From an uncultured Opitutia bacterium (lineage in GTDB: Bacteria; Verrucomicrobiota; Verrucomicrobiia; Opitutales; Opitutaceae): a stretch of 59,148 nucleotides of DNA. The notes below the pieces were generated by a model. It was given only the letters and a program-made list of their open reading frames with translations, made no database searches and was not told where the DNA came from. Position 1 is the stretch's first letter; each line of letters starts with the position of its first letter. Where the stretch lies: the NCBI GenBank assembly GCA_903855985.1, contig CAIOAO010000032.1, positions 1-59,148 on the forward strand, in the 5' to 3' direction. Positions 39,382 to 48,621 of the stretch are shown here, in pieces. The position numbers and the translations under genes were made by a program.

Positions 39382-41286
39382 CTACAGCTGCAGCGGCAGG
39401 CCGATCTCGATGATCTGCGACGGCGTGATCTGGTAATAGTCCTTGGCGGGCCGGGCATTGCGGCTGAGGAAGGCATACAGGCTCTTCTGCCACTCCCACA
39501 TCTTGGCGTTGCCGCCGCTGATGATCATCTCGCGGTTGAAGAAATACGTCGTCGCCTGCGGGTTGATGGGGACGTGGAGCGCCTTGATCCGGTCCATGAG
39601 CTCGGCGACATTGGGCGACTGCATGTAGCCGTAGCGGCCCACCGCACGCCAGATGCCCTCGCCAACCTCGGTGAGGGTGAGCTGATCGGTCGCCGGCACC
39701 GTGGGCACCTCCTCGGTCATGATGCTGAGCAGCACGACGGTCTGGTGCAGGGCGCGGTTGGACTTGACGTGGTGCAGCAGCGCGATGGGCGTGCCCTTGG
39801 GCGAGCCGACCATGAAGACGGCGCTGCCGCCGACGCGGGTGACATGCTTGCTGCGGGCGATGGTGGTGAGCTCGGCCTCGGTGACGTTGTTGCCGTAGAC
39901 GCGCTGGAAGATCTCCGTGCGGCCGATCTTCCACGTGTACATGACGGCGAGCAGCGCGGTGCCGATGGCGAGGGGCAGCCAGCCGCCGTCGGCGATCTTG
40001 TGGGCGTTGGAGAGGAAGAAGGCCAGGTCGATGAGTAGGAAGCCGCCGCAGAGCGGGCCGGTGAACCACAGCGGCCAGTTCCAGTTGCTCCGTGTGACGA
40101 TGAAGAACGCGATGGTCGTGATGGCCATGGTGCCGGTGACGGCGATGCCGTAGGCGGCCGCGAGATGGCTGCTGGTGCCGAAGGCGATGACGGTGAAGAT
40201 CGCACCCAGGGCCAGCAGGGTGTTGACGAACGGCACATAGATCTGCCCGGAGTGCTCGGCATTGGTGTACTTGATCATCAGCCGGGGAAAGTAGCCGAGC
40301 TGGATGGCCTGGCGGGTGAGCGAGTACGCGCCGGAGATGAGTGCCTGGCTCGCGATGACCGCCGCCGCGATGGAGAGGCCGATGAGCGCGCCGCGGATCA
40401 GGCCCACCGGGGCGAGGGCAAAGAAGGGGTTTTCCACCGAGTGCGGATGGGCGAGGATATAGGCCCCCTGGCCGAAGTAATTCAGGACGAGGCCAGGAAA
40501 CGCGGCACCATACCAGGCCAGTGTGATCGCGCCGCGGCCGAAGTGGCCGAGATCGGCGTAGAGTGCCTCGGCCCCCGTGACGGAGAGCACGACGGCACCC
40601 AGCAGGGCGGACACCACGAGCGGGCTGTGTTCCAGCAGGGCGAGGCCGTAACGGGGATTGAGGGCGCGCAGGACCTCGGGGTTTTGGGCGATATGCCAGC
40701 CGCCGAGCGCGGCGAGCACCGCGAACCAGATGAGCATAATCGGGCCGAAGACTCCGCCGATCTGCTTGGTGCCCCGGTGCTGGAACCAGAACAGCGCGGC
40801 CAGGATCGCGCACGCGATCCAGACGACATACGGCGTGAAGGAGACACTCACGGCCTCGAAACCCTCGGCCGCACCGAGCACCGAGATGGCGGGCGTGATG
40901 ACCCCGTCGCCGTACAGGAGGGCGGCGCCGATGAGGATCAGCAGGACCGCAGCGGCGGAGGCCCGCTTTTTGCCCGAGGCGGCGTTGGTTTCCGAGCTGG
41001 CATGGATCAGCGCCAGCAGGGCAAAGATCCCGCCCTCACCGTGGTTGTCGGCGCGCGTGACGTAATAGAGGTACTTCACGCTGACGATCAGGAAGAGGGA
41101 CCAGAAGATGAGGGACAGGATGCCAAGGACGCCGTCGGCACGTTCCACGTTCGGCATGTGCGCGAGGCACTCCTTCATCGTGTAGAGCGGGCTCGTGCCG
41201 ATATCACCGAAGACCACGCCGAGGGCGCCGATGGTCAGCCCGATTCGGGCACTGGTGCGCAATGGCAAGGGGGGGCGGGTAGACAT
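39382..41286 (-). CDS. kup: KUP-family potassium uptake protein
   Basis: A 634-residue integral membrane potassium/proton symporter. The N-terminal signature [17 protein letters not shown] is exact, followed by [13 protein letters not shown] and about 12 membrane segments. The C-terminal soluble part (from about residue 480) is of normal length. It is convergent with menD and divergent from menB; the palindrome at 41372-41390 lies upstream of both. Confidence 0.97.
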   Translation of the reverse strand: MSTRPPLPLRTSARIGLTIGALGVVFGDIGTSPLYTMKECLAHMPNVERADGVLGILSLIFWSLFLIVSVKYLYYVTRADNHGEGGIFALLALIHASSETNAASGKKRASAAAVLLILIGAALLYGDGVITPAISVLGAAEGFEAVSVSFTPYVVWIACAILAALFWFQHRGTKQIGGVFGPIMLIWFAVLAALGGWHIAQNPEVLRALNPRYGLALLEHSPLVVSALLGAVVLSVTGAEALYADLGHFGRGAITLAWYGAAFPGLVLNYFGQGAYILAHPHSVENPFFALAPVGLIRGALIGLSIAAAVIASQALISGAYSLTRQAIQLGYFPRLMIKYTNAEHSGQIYVPFVNTLLALGAIFTVIAFGTSSHLAAAYGIAVTGTMAITTIAFFIVTRSNWNWPLWFTGPLCGGFLLIDLAFFLSNAHKIADGGWLPLAIGTALLAVMYTWKIGRTEIFQRVYGNNVTEAELTTIARSKHVTRVGGSAVFMVGSPKGTPIALLHHVKSNRALHQTVVLLSIMTEEVPTVPATDQLTLTEVGEGIWRAVGRYGYMQSPNVAELMDRIKALHVPINPQATTYFFNREMIISGGNAKMWEWQKSLYAFLSRNARPAKDYYQITPSQIIEIGLPLQL

Positions 41287-41371
41287 TCGTTATGGTCCCC
41301 GACAGGGAAGCGGGCTTTGCGGGCGGTTTCCAGTCAAATGCCCCGCGCCGTCATGCCCGGCTAAGGCCCAG

Positions 41372-41390
41372 TGTAACCTATTGGGTTACA
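41372..41390. promoter_or_regulatory. Operator-like palindrome between kup and menB
   Basis: TGTAACC (41372-41378), spacer TATTG, GGTTACA (41384-41390): a perfect 7-base inverted repeat with a five-base spacer, AT-richer than its surroundings. It sits about 86 bases upstream of the kup start and 75 bases upstream of the menB start, a common place for a regulator to act. Symmetry suggests a dimeric protein; the protein is unknown. The spacing is compatible with dimer binding rather than a terminator, and there is no T run. Confidence 0.5.
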
Positions 41391-41464
41391 TAGCCACTCG
41401 GTTCGCTTCGTGGGTTTGGCGCGACGCCCATCGACAACGGCGGCTTTTTTTCTACCGTGGGAGC

Positions 41465-42301
41465 ATGAGCCTGCCCAAATGGAAGGTCGCGAAGACCTAC
41501 ACCGACATCCTGTACCACAAGGCCGACGGCATCGCGAAGGTCACGATCAACCGCCCGGCGAAGCGCAATGCCTTCCGGCCGGAGACGGTTTCGCAGATGT
41601 ATGAGGCCTTCTCGGATGCCCGGGAGGACCCGTCCATCGGCGTGATCCTGCTGACCGGGGCGGGTCCGCACACGGATGGCAAATACGCCTTTTGCGCCGG
41701 CGGCGACCAAAGCGTGCGGGGCCATGCCGGTTATGTCGGCGGCGACGGCGTGCCGCGGCTCAACGTCCTCGACCTGCAGAAGCTCATCCGTTCGATCCCG
41801 AAGGTCGTGATCGCGCTCGTGGCGGGCTACGCCATCGGCGGCGGGCATGTGCTGCATCTCGTGTGCGACCTGACGATTGCGGCCGACAACGGCATCTTTG
41901 GCCAGGTTGGCCCGAAGATGGGCAGCTTTGACGGCGGCTTTGGCGCGAGCTATCTGGCCCGCATCGTCGGCCAAAAAAAGGCGCGCGAGATCTGGTTCCT
42001 CTGCCGCCAGTATGACGCGAAGCAGGCGCTGGAAATGGGGCTCGTCAACACGGTGGTCACGGTGGCCGACCTCGAGGCCGAGGGAGTCAAGTGGGGGAAG
42101 CAAATCCTCGAGCACAGCCCGCTCGCGATCCGGCTGCTCAAGAGCGGCTTCAACGCCGAACTCGACGGCCAGGCCGGCATCCAGGAACTCTCGGGCAACG
42201 CCACGCTGCTTTACTACATGAGCGAGGAGGCGAAGGAATTTCACTCGGCCCAGCGCGAGAAACGGAAGCCCGACGCCAAGAAGTTTCCCTGGCTGCCGTG
42301 A
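41465..42301 (+). CDS. menB: 1,4-dihydroxy-2-naphthoyl-CoA synthase
   Basis: A 278-residue crotonase-family enzyme that closes the second ring in menaquinone synthesis. Family motifs are [38 protein letters not shown] (oxyanion hole) and [16 protein letters not shown], and the end [14 protein letters not shown] is typical. ATG 41465 has GGGAG just upstream. With menA, menF and menD elsewhere in the window, it belongs to the same pathway but is not in their operon. Confidence 0.97.
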   Translation: MSLPKWKVAKTYTDILYHKADGIAKVTINRPAKRNAFRPETVSQMYEAFSDAREDPSIGVILLTGAGPHTDGKYAFCAGGDQSVRGHAGYVGGDGVPRLNVLDLQKLIRSIPKVVIALVAGYAIGGGHVLHLVCDLTIAADNGIFGQVGPKMGSFDGGFGASYLARIVGQKKAREIWFLCRQYDAKQALEMGLVNTVVTVADLEAEGVKWGKQILEHSPLAIRLLKSGFNAELDGQAGIQELSGNATLLYYMSEEAKEFHSAQREKRKPDAKKFPWLP

Positions 42302-42307
42302 ACCAGC

Positions 42308-42366
42308 GATCGGCTCTCAGCCGTCAGCGGGCGTTTCCGATCAAAGCTGAGCGCTGAGAGCTGATC
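42308..42366. repeat. Long imperfect inverted repeat between convergent menB and fba
   Basis: Arms 42308-42328 and 42346-42366 (21 bases each) match at about 18 positions, separated by a 17-base loop. The sequence is built from GCTGA/CTCAGC-like units. It lies between two convergent genes and may act as a bidirectional terminator or be a dispersed intergenic element. Confidence 0.6.
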
Positions 42367-42383
42367 GCAGACACCTTCCCAAA

Positions 42384-43334
42384 TTACTTGCCGAGGCTCT
42401 TGCGCAGGTCGGCCAGCTGGTTGGCGCTGCCGAGGAGGACATTGCGGCTGGCGATGAACTTCGCGTATTCCTCGATGAAAATCTTGCCGGCCGGGCGGAA
42501 GTCGAAGTCGCCGGGATTGTCGCGGAAGTACTCGCGGTGCACGCGCGTCCAGACGAGGCGGCCGTCGGTGTCGATATTGACCTTGGTCACGCCGAGCTTG
42601 GCGGCCGGGAGGTACTCGTTGGGATCCACGCCCATCGAGCCGGCGATCTTGCCGCCGGCGGCGTTGATGCGCGCGACCTCGTCCTGCGGGACGGAGGACG
42701 AGCCGTGCATGACGAGCGGGAAACCGGGGAGGAGGGCCTTGATCTTCTGCAGCACGTCGAAGTGGAGGGACTGCTTGCCCTTGAACTTGAACGCGCCGTG
42801 GGAGGTGCCGATGGCGCAGGCGAGGGAGTCGCAGCCGGTCTTGGCCACGAAATCTTTGGCCTCCTCGGGATTGGTGAGCATCGCATGGCCTTCGTCCACC
42901 TTGATGTCCTCCTCGACGCCGCCGAGCATGCCGAGCTCGGCCTCGACGGAGATGCCCGTGGCGTGGGCCTTGTCCACCACGCGCTTGGTGATGGCGACGT
43001 TCTGGTCGAAGGACTCGTGGGAGGCGTCGATCATCACGGAGCTGAAGAAGCCGGAGTCGATGCACTCGTAGCAGGTCTGCTCGTCACCGTGGTCGAGGTG
43101 GACGGCGAAAATGGCGTCAGGGAAAATTTCCCCGGCGGCGCGGATGATAGCCTCCAGCACGCGTTTGTCGGTGTACTTGCGCGCGCCCTTCGAAATCTGG
43201 ATGATGAACGGCGCCTGGGAGGAGATGCAGCCCTTGAAGAGGCCCATCGCCTGCTCGGCGTTGTTGATATTGTAGGCGCCAACGGCGTACTTGCCGTAGG
43301 CGTGTTTGAAGAGCTGGCCGGTGGTGACGATCAT
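42384..43334 (-). CDS. fba: Class II fructose-bisphosphate aldolase
   Basis: A 316-residue zinc enzyme of glycolysis and gluconeogenesis. The zinc-ligand motifs are FAVHLDHGDEQ (around residue 77), EAELGMLGG (around 155) and VMHGSSSVP (around 210), followed by GVTKVNIDTD. Full length. The start ATG 43334 is preceded by AGTCGGAAGG-type complement sequence and a hairpin. It is convergent with menB. Confidence 0.96.
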   Translation of the reverse strand: MIVTTGQLFKHAYGKYAVGAYNINNAEQAMGLFKGCISSQAPFIIQISKGARKYTDKRVLEAIIRAAGEIFPDAIFAVHLDHGDEQTCYECIDSGFFSSVMIDASHESFDQNVAITKRVVDKAHATGISVEAELGMLGGVEEDIKVDEGHAMLTNPEEAKDFVAKTGCDSLACAIGTSHGAFKFKGKQSLHFDVLQKIKALLPGFPLVMHGSSSVPQDEVARINAAGGKIAGSMGVDPNEYLPAAKLGVTKVNIDTDGRLVWTRVHREYFRDNPGDFDFRPAGKIFIEEYAKFIASRNVLLGSANQLADLRKSLGK

Positions 43335-43368
43335 AGTCGGAAGGATTAAACGATCCCCGCGACTATCC

Positions 43369-43386
43369 CGCGCTCAAAACAGCGCG
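43369..43386. other. Small stem-loop upstream of fba
   Basis: CGCGCT (43369-43374) and AGCGCG (43381-43386) form a perfect 6-base-pair stem with loop CAAAAC. It lies between the exported hypothetical gene and fba, both on the minus strand, and could attenuate transcription between them. No T tract, so weak. Confidence 0.3.
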
Positions 43387-43402
43387 ACAAGCGTTTTCGC
43401 TG

Positions 43403-44425
43403 TCATCCGCCGCCCGGGCCGATCTTGGCCGGCGGAGGCGTGGCGGTCGTGGGGGCCGGGCCGCCGGCCGTGCCGGCATTGCGAAACTGGTTGCGCATGG
43501 CGGCCTGCAACTGGGCCTGCGCCAGCTGGGTGGCCTGCAGCTGCTGCAGGGCGGTCACCTGGGCGGGGGCGAGAACGGTCTGGGCCTGGGTGATGGCGTC
43601 GTTGGTGATGGGGCTGGTCTGGCCGGGGCCGCCGATGCCGAAGGCCGTGGTGACCGTGGCGCGGATGTTGTTGGCGGTGGAATTGGTGGTGGAGGGCGTG
43701 TTGGCGGCGAGGATCGCGACCATCTGCTCGGTCTGGTCGGCGGAAAGCGGCGTGCTGGTGTAGCTCAGGGACTGCGAGAGCTGGTTCACCACGTTGCGCT
43801 GCGGCAGGGTCTGCTGGTATTGCTGGTACTGCGCGTAGCCAGCGTCGCCGAGCGTGGCCTTGATGCTGTTGTCGGCGTCGGCCTGGGCATCGGCGATCAA
43901 TTTCTGGAAATCCTCCGGGTCGGTGCGTGGGTTGATGCCCTGGGCGCGGGCGGCGGCGAGGGCGTCGGTCAGCGCGGTTTGTTTATCCACGAGGAGGTTC
44001 TTGAACTGCTCGAGCTGGGCGGGACTGAGGTTGAGGTTCTTGAAAAGGGCCGCGAAGCGCGCATCGAGTCCGGCGCGCTGCTGGATGGCCATGAGCTTCT
44101 GGATCTCAGGCTTGTCCATCATGGCCATGAAATTGCCGGCCATGTTATTGCGGTTGCCACCGCGGCGGTCGCCGCCGGGGCCGCCCTCCGGGCCGTCGGC
44201 AGGATCGCCGTTGCCGGGATCACGCTTGGCGGCGAGCGAGGCCTCGAGCTCGTGCTTGCGCTTTTCCGCCGCCCACAGGCGCTTCTGCAGGTCGGCGCGC
44301 TCGCCGTTGTTCAGGGCGGAGGCGCGCAGCGCGACCAGTTCCTGGTACTGACGCCAAGCGAGGGTGCCGCAGCCGAGTGTGGTCAGGACCAGCAGCAGGA
44401 TGAGGTAGTTTTTCGGGGTCTTCAC
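43403..44425 (-). CDS. Membrane-anchored exported hypothetical protein, 340 aa
   Basis: One N-terminal membrane segment (NYLILLLVLTTLGCGTLAW) carries a short coiled coil (residues 25-65), a low-complexity Gly/Asp linker (about residues 68-95), a helical region with NLNLSPAQLEQFKNLLVDKQ, and an Ala/Gln-rich tail ending in a Pro/Gly segment. The LSPAQ...FK repeat is reminiscent of Spy/CpxP-like stress proteins, but I would not assign it. Likely extracytoplasmic. Composition is unlike the surrounding enzymes. Confidence 0.75.
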   Translation of the reverse strand: MKTPKNYLILLLVLTTLGCGTLAWRQYQELVALRASALNNGERADLQKRLWAAEKRKHELEASLAAKRDPGNGDPADGPEGGPGGDRRGGNRNNMAGNFMAMMDKPEIQKLMAIQQRAGLDARFAALFKNLNLSPAQLEQFKNLLVDKQTALTDALAAARAQGINPRTDPEDFQKLIADAQADADNSIKATLGDAGYAQYQQYQQTLPQRNVVNQLSQSLSYTSTPLSADQTEQMVAILAANTPSTTNSTANNIRATVTTAFGIGGPGQTSPITNDAITQAQTVLAPAQVTALQQLQATQLAQAQLQAAMRNQFRNAGTAGGPAPTTATPPPAKIGPGGG

Positions 44426-44479
44426 GTGGAGGGAGAGACGCGGGCCCGCGCCGGAAGTTACCGGCGAGACCGGTTCGGC

Positions 44480-47275
44480 TTAGCGCGGCGGGAACTCGAA
44501 GTCGGCCTTGGCCTTGGTCTTCGAGAGCACCAGGAAGGCGCTGAACGGCTGCAGGCGCTTGGACATGAGTCCCTCGATGAGATTGGTGCGGCCGGTTTCC
44601 ATCAGCTGCTTGACCTCTTCGACGGGAATTTCCTTGGCGCAGATGTGGCGCTTCATCGTGAAGACGATGCGGTTGTCCTGCTCCGGCTTGCGCACGTAGT
44701 AGGAGTCGGCGGTCTGGACGAGCTCGCCGCCCTGGTGGGATTTGCTCGGGCCGATGAGGACGGCCTTGGAGAGATCAGGGGGAGTGCGGGCTTTCCGGGC
44801 GATGGGGTGGCCGTCCTTGTCGAGCTTCGGGGCGCGCGGCGGGAATTCCCACGAAATCTTGGGGCCCTCGCGCTTGAGGAAGGCGCTGAACGGCCGGCCC
44901 TTTTTCGAGGTGAAGTTCTCGATCAGGTCGGATTTTCCCTCGGAGACGATTTTGATGACCTGCTCCTGCAGGATAGGCTTCTGGCACATCAGGCGGCCGA
45001 TGCGGAAGGTCTGTTTCCAGGCGTCGGCCTCCTTTTCGCGCAGCACGTATTGCGAGCCGACCTCGCACAGCTCGGCGCCGGTCTTCGGATCGGTCCAGAA
45101 CGGCGTGAGCGTGGCGACGTCGAACTTGTCGCCGAAATCGTACTCGGTCTTCCATTTGCCCTTCTCCTCGTCCTTCACGAGCTTGAGGACGGCGTTGAAG
45201 CGGTTGCGGGTTTTGGCGGAGATGAAGCCGTCGAGGGGCCCGATGGAGCGGTTCGCGACGAGCGTGCGGATTTCCTCCTCCTCCATTTTGCGCCCGCCGA
45301 TGACCTTGTAGACCATGAACTCGCCGTCCTGGGACTTGTAGCCGCGGAGGGTTTCACGGAGCGGCTTGCCGTCGGTGGGCGAGGGGATGTCGGTGACGCG
45401 GGCGATGGAGTCGTCCTCCTCGAAGTTCTTCACGCGGTCGATGATGCCCTTGGTCTGCTCGATGACCTCGGCCATGAACTGGGTGCGGGAGAATTTATCA
45501 TGCTCCATCTGGCGGAGCTTGAACTCCCACTCGCCGGTCATGGCGGGCAGGGTGAGGGCGTCGGCCTTCACGGCGGAGAGGAACTGCAGGAGCTGCTCGG
45601 CCTTGGCGGTCGGCATCAGGTCGCGCTGGGCGCGGTCCATGTACTTCTGGTTGATGAGGCCGTCGATGGTGTCGGCGCGCGTGGCCGGGGTGCCCAGGCC
45701 GCGTTCCTTCATGGCCTCGGCGAGTTCCTCGTCGTCCACGAGCTTGCCGGCGCCTTCCATGGCGGACAGCAGCGTGGCCTCGTTGTAGCGCGGCGGCGGC
45801 TTGGTGGTCTCGGAGTGGAGCTTGGAGTCGGCCGTTTTCGCCTTGGCGGGCGAGCCGTCGGCGGCGGTGAGGGCGGGGAGGGCCTTGGCGTCGGGGGCGT
45901 CGTCGTCCACCGTGGTCTTGCCATAGACTGCGAGCCAGCCGGGGGCGGTGAGGACCTTGCCCTCGGTCTTGAACTCGTGTGACGCGACCGTGCTGGTGCG
46001 CGTGGTGATGTCGAATTCCGCCGCCGGGTAGAACGCCGCGACAAAGCGCCGGGCGATCATGTCGAACACCTTGGCCTCCATCTCATCGAGGTTCTTGGCC
46101 TCGTGGGCGGTCGGGATGATGGCGAAGTGGTCGGAAATCTGCGCATTATTAAAGATGCGCTTGTTGGGCCGCAGCCAGCCCTCGCTCAGGACCTTGTGGG
46201 CGTGCACGCCGAGCTCGCCGGGGAGGTTGTTGAGCGTCTCGCGCACGGTGGGAATATAATCCTCCGGCAGCGCCCGCGAGTCGGTGCGGGGGTAGGTGAT
46301 CATCTTGTGGCGCTCGTAGAGGGCCTGGGCGATCTGGAGCGTGCGGCGGGCGGGCAGGCCGTAGCGGTTGTTGGCCTCGCGCTGGAGGGTCGTGAGGTCG
46401 TAGAGGCGCGGGGCGGCCTGGGTGCTGCCTTTTTTCTCCTCGGTGACGCTGGCGATGGGCTGGCCGGCGCAGGCGGCGACGACGGCTTCGGCGAGGGCCT
46501 TTTCCCAGATGCGGTCAATGCGGTCGTGGTCGTCGTTCTCGGCCCGCTTGAAATTGGGCCGCTGATAGACGCCCTCGTAGCTGCCCTTGGTGACCGCGAA
46601 GGTGGCGGTGACGCGCCAGAAGGCGCGGGGCTTGAAATTCCGGATCTCCAACTCGCGGGCGTAGACGATGGCGAGGGTGGGCGTCTGGACGCGGCCGACC
46701 GAGGCGACGTTGCCGGCGCGGGAGCCAAACATGCGCTTGGTGAGGGCGCGGGTGCCGTTGATGCCGATGAGCCAGTCGCTCTCGCTGCGGCAGCGGGCGG
46801 CGTCGGCGAGGCCGGACATCTTCGCGCCATCGCGGAGGCTCTTGAAGGCCTCCTGGATGCCGCCGGTCGTCATGGTCTGCATCCACGCGCGCTTCACGGG
46901 CAGCTTGGATTTCGTCAGCTGGTAGAGGTAGGCGAAGATGAGCTCGCCCTCGCGGCCGGCGTCGCAGGCGTTGATGACCTGGTCGATGTCCTTCCGGGCG
47001 AGGAGTTTCTTCAGCGCGTTGTAGCGGTCCTTCGACTGCTCGATGGGCTTGAGGCCGAATTTCTTCGGGATGATGGGCAGCGTCTCGAGCCGCCAGAACC
47101 CGTAAAGTTTCTTGTCGATGTCCTCCGGCATCTCGAGTTCCACGAGGTGGCCGAGGGCGTAGGAAATGACAAATTCGTCGTTCTCGTAGTGCTCCCCCTT
47201 CTTGGGGATTTTGCCGAGGGCCTTGGCCAGATCGGCCGCCACGGACGGCTTCTCGGCGATGATGAGTGACTTCAT
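44480..47275 (-). CDS. topB: DNA topoisomerase III with long C-terminal repeat region
   Basis: A 931-residue type IA topoisomerase. The TOPRIM domain starts SLIIAEKPSVAADLAKALG; ACDAGREGELIF is the metal-binding motif; the active tyrosine is in ITYPRTDSRALPEDY. The C-terminus (from about residue 620) has three Topo_C repeat-like units, ending near LDGFISAKTRNRFNAVL, FSAFLKREGPKISWEFPPR and FSAFLVLSKTKAKADFEFPPR. At 931 residues it is clearly longer than the 650-residue E. coli enzyme. ATG 47275 was chosen because the family begins MKSLIIAEKPSVA. Confidence 0.94.
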   Translation of the reverse strand: MKSLIIAEKPSVAADLAKALGKIPKKGEHYENDEFVISYALGHLVELEMPEDIDKKLYGFWRLETLPIIPKKFGLKPIEQSKDRYNALKKLLARKDIDQVINACDAGREGELIFAYLYQLTKSKLPVKRAWMQTMTTGGIQEAFKSLRDGAKMSGLADAARCRSESDWLIGINGTRALTKRMFGSRAGNVASVGRVQTPTLAIVYARELEIRNFKPRAFWRVTATFAVTKGSYEGVYQRPNFKRAENDDHDRIDRIWEKALAEAVVAACAGQPIASVTEEKKGSTQAAPRLYDLTTLQREANNRYGLPARRTLQIAQALYERHKMITYPRTDSRALPEDYIPTVRETLNNLPGELGVHAHKVLSEGWLRPNKRIFNNAQISDHFAIIPTAHEAKNLDEMEAKVFDMIARRFVAAFYPAAEFDITTRTSTVASHEFKTEGKVLTAPGWLAVYGKTTVDDDAPDAKALPALTAADGSPAKAKTADSKLHSETTKPPPRYNEATLLSAMEGAGKLVDDEELAEAMKERGLGTPATRADTIDGLINQKYMDRAQRDLMPTAKAEQLLQFLSAVKADALTLPAMTGEWEFKLRQMEHDKFSRTQFMAEVIEQTKGIIDRVKNFEEDDSIARVTDIPSPTDGKPLRETLRGYKSQDGEFMVYKVIGGRKMEEEEIRTLVANRSIGPLDGFISAKTRNRFNAVLKLVKDEEKGKWKTEYDFGDKFDVATLTPFWTDPKTGAELCEVGSQYVLREKEADAWKQTFRIGRLMCQKPILQEQVIKIVSEGKSDLIENFTSKKGRPFSAFLKREGPKISWEFPPRAPKLDKDGHPIARKARTPPDLSKAVLIGPSKSHQGGELVQTADSYYVRKPEQDNRIVFTMKRHICAKEIPVEEVKQLMETGRTNLIEGLMSKRLQPFSAFLVLSKTKAKADFEFPPR

Positions 47276-47387
47276 GAGCCGCGAGCCGTTAGGCCCCGCG
47301 CGCGGCGATTTCAAGGATTAGTTTTCCTGCGCGCCAAACCCCCGGCCGCAATATTCACGCAATCCCAGAGGAGAAACGAGGCCCCGC

Positions 47388-48476
47388 TCAGGCCGGAAGT
47401 TTCGGTGTTTCGGCCAGGGCGGCGTCGAGCGAGCCGAGCAGCGCCGCGATGGTGGCGTCGGTTTCGTCGCCCATGTTCGAGATGCGGAAGGTCTTGCCCT
47501 TGAGCTTGCCGTAGCCGCCGTCGATCACGAGCGAGTGCTTCGTCTTCAGGATTTTGTTCAGCGCGGCGAGATCGTAGCCAAGGGTGTTCGCGAAGCAGTT
47601 CAGGGTGACCGAGCCGTAGCCGTCCTGGGGGAAGAGCTTGAAGCCCTTCGCCAGGCCCCAGTTTTTCACCTGCTGGTTGAGGCGGGCGTGACGGGCAAAC
47701 CGGGCGGGCATGCCCTCGGCCTTGAAATCCTCGAGCTTCGACTTGAGCGCGTAGATCAGCGGGATGATCGGCGTGCTGGGCGTCATGCCATTCTCGTGGT
47801 TCTTCTGGAACTCGAGGTAATCGAAGTAATAGCCGCGGTCGGAGACCGTCGCGGCGCGGGCGAGGGCTTTTTTCGAAACGGAGAGGAAGGACAGGCCGGG
47901 CGGCAGGGCGAAGGCCTTTTGCGAGCCGCTCACGAGCACGTCGATGCCGAGCTCATCCTTCGGGATCGGCATCCCACTGAGCGAACTGACGGTATCCACG
48001 ATGGCGATGACGTCGGGGAACTCCCGGATGACCTTCATCAGTGCGGGCAGGTCGCTCATGCAGCCGCAGGAGGTTTCGTTGTGGATGAGGGTGAGGGCAT
48101 CATACGCGCCGGTCGCGAGCTCGCGCCGGACGGCCGCGGGGTCCACGGGCTGGCCCCATTCGAACTTGAGCGCGGTGGCGGCCTTGCCGCAGCGCAGGGC
48201 GACGTCGTTCCACTTGTCCGAGAACGCGCCGTTCATGCAGTTGAGCACCTTCTTTTTGACGACATTGCGGATCGAGCCCTCCATCACGCCCCAGGCGCTG
48301 CTGGTGGAGAGATAGACGGGGTCCTGGGTGGACGCGACGGCCTGCAGGTCCGGCTGGATGGAGTTATAGAGCGCGACAAAGTCCGTGCTGCGGTGCCCGA
48401 TCATGGGCTGGGCCATGGCGCGGAGCGTTTTCTCCGAGACGGCGACGGGACCCGGGATGTAAAGTTTGTAGCTCAT
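47388..48476 (-). CDS. Class V aminotransferase (alanine-glyoxylate / phosphoserine type)
   Basis: A 362-residue PLP-dependent enzyme. The PLP-binding Lys is in VSGSQKAFALPPG (Lys187), preceded by the Asp of VDTVSSLSG (Asp161). The N-terminus YKLYIPGPVAVSEKTLRAMAQPMIGHRS is typical of the alanine-glyoxylate/serine-pyruvate group. A role in serine synthesis is possible but not decided. It begins at ATG 48476 and stands about 110 bases upstream of topB in the same direction. Confidence 0.88.
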   Translation of the reverse strand: MSYKLYIPGPVAVSEKTLRAMAQPMIGHRSTDFVALYNSIQPDLQAVASTQDPVYLSTSSAWGVMEGSIRNVVKKKVLNCMNGAFSDKWNDVALRCGKAATALKFEWGQPVDPAAVRRELATGAYDALTLIHNETSCGCMSDLPALMKVIREFPDVIAIVDTVSSLSGMPIPKDELGIDVLVSGSQKAFALPPGLSFLSVSKKALARAATVSDRGYYFDYLEFQKNHENGMTPSTPIIPLIYALKSKLEDFKAEGMPARFARHARLNQQVKNWGLAKGFKLFPQDGYGSVTLNCFANTLGYDLAALNKILKTKHSLVIDGGYGKLKGKTFRISNMGDETDATIAALLGSLDAALAETPKLPA

Positions 48477-48621
48477 GAGGGGCGGGGAAAGGGGAAGTGG
48501 GAGGAGGGTTCAACTGCAGGCGCCCGTTCGACTGGCTCAGGGCTGTCGACTCGCGGTTGGCGCCAGTCGCCAGAAAACAGTTTGCGCGCGGGGCGGCGTC
48601 AACCTTCATTAGCGTCACGGC

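Noticed and set aside
43820-45982. Long open plus-strand frame opposite the exported hypothetical and topB
   Set aside because: Shadow of codon bias in the minus-strand genes; topB motifs are unambiguous on the other strand.
48525-48560. TTCGACTGGCTCAGGG-type sequence upstream of lpxK that recalls common dispersed intergenic repeats
   Set aside because: Only one half-site is present and no matching inverted copy was found nearby, so it cannot be supported as a repeat element.
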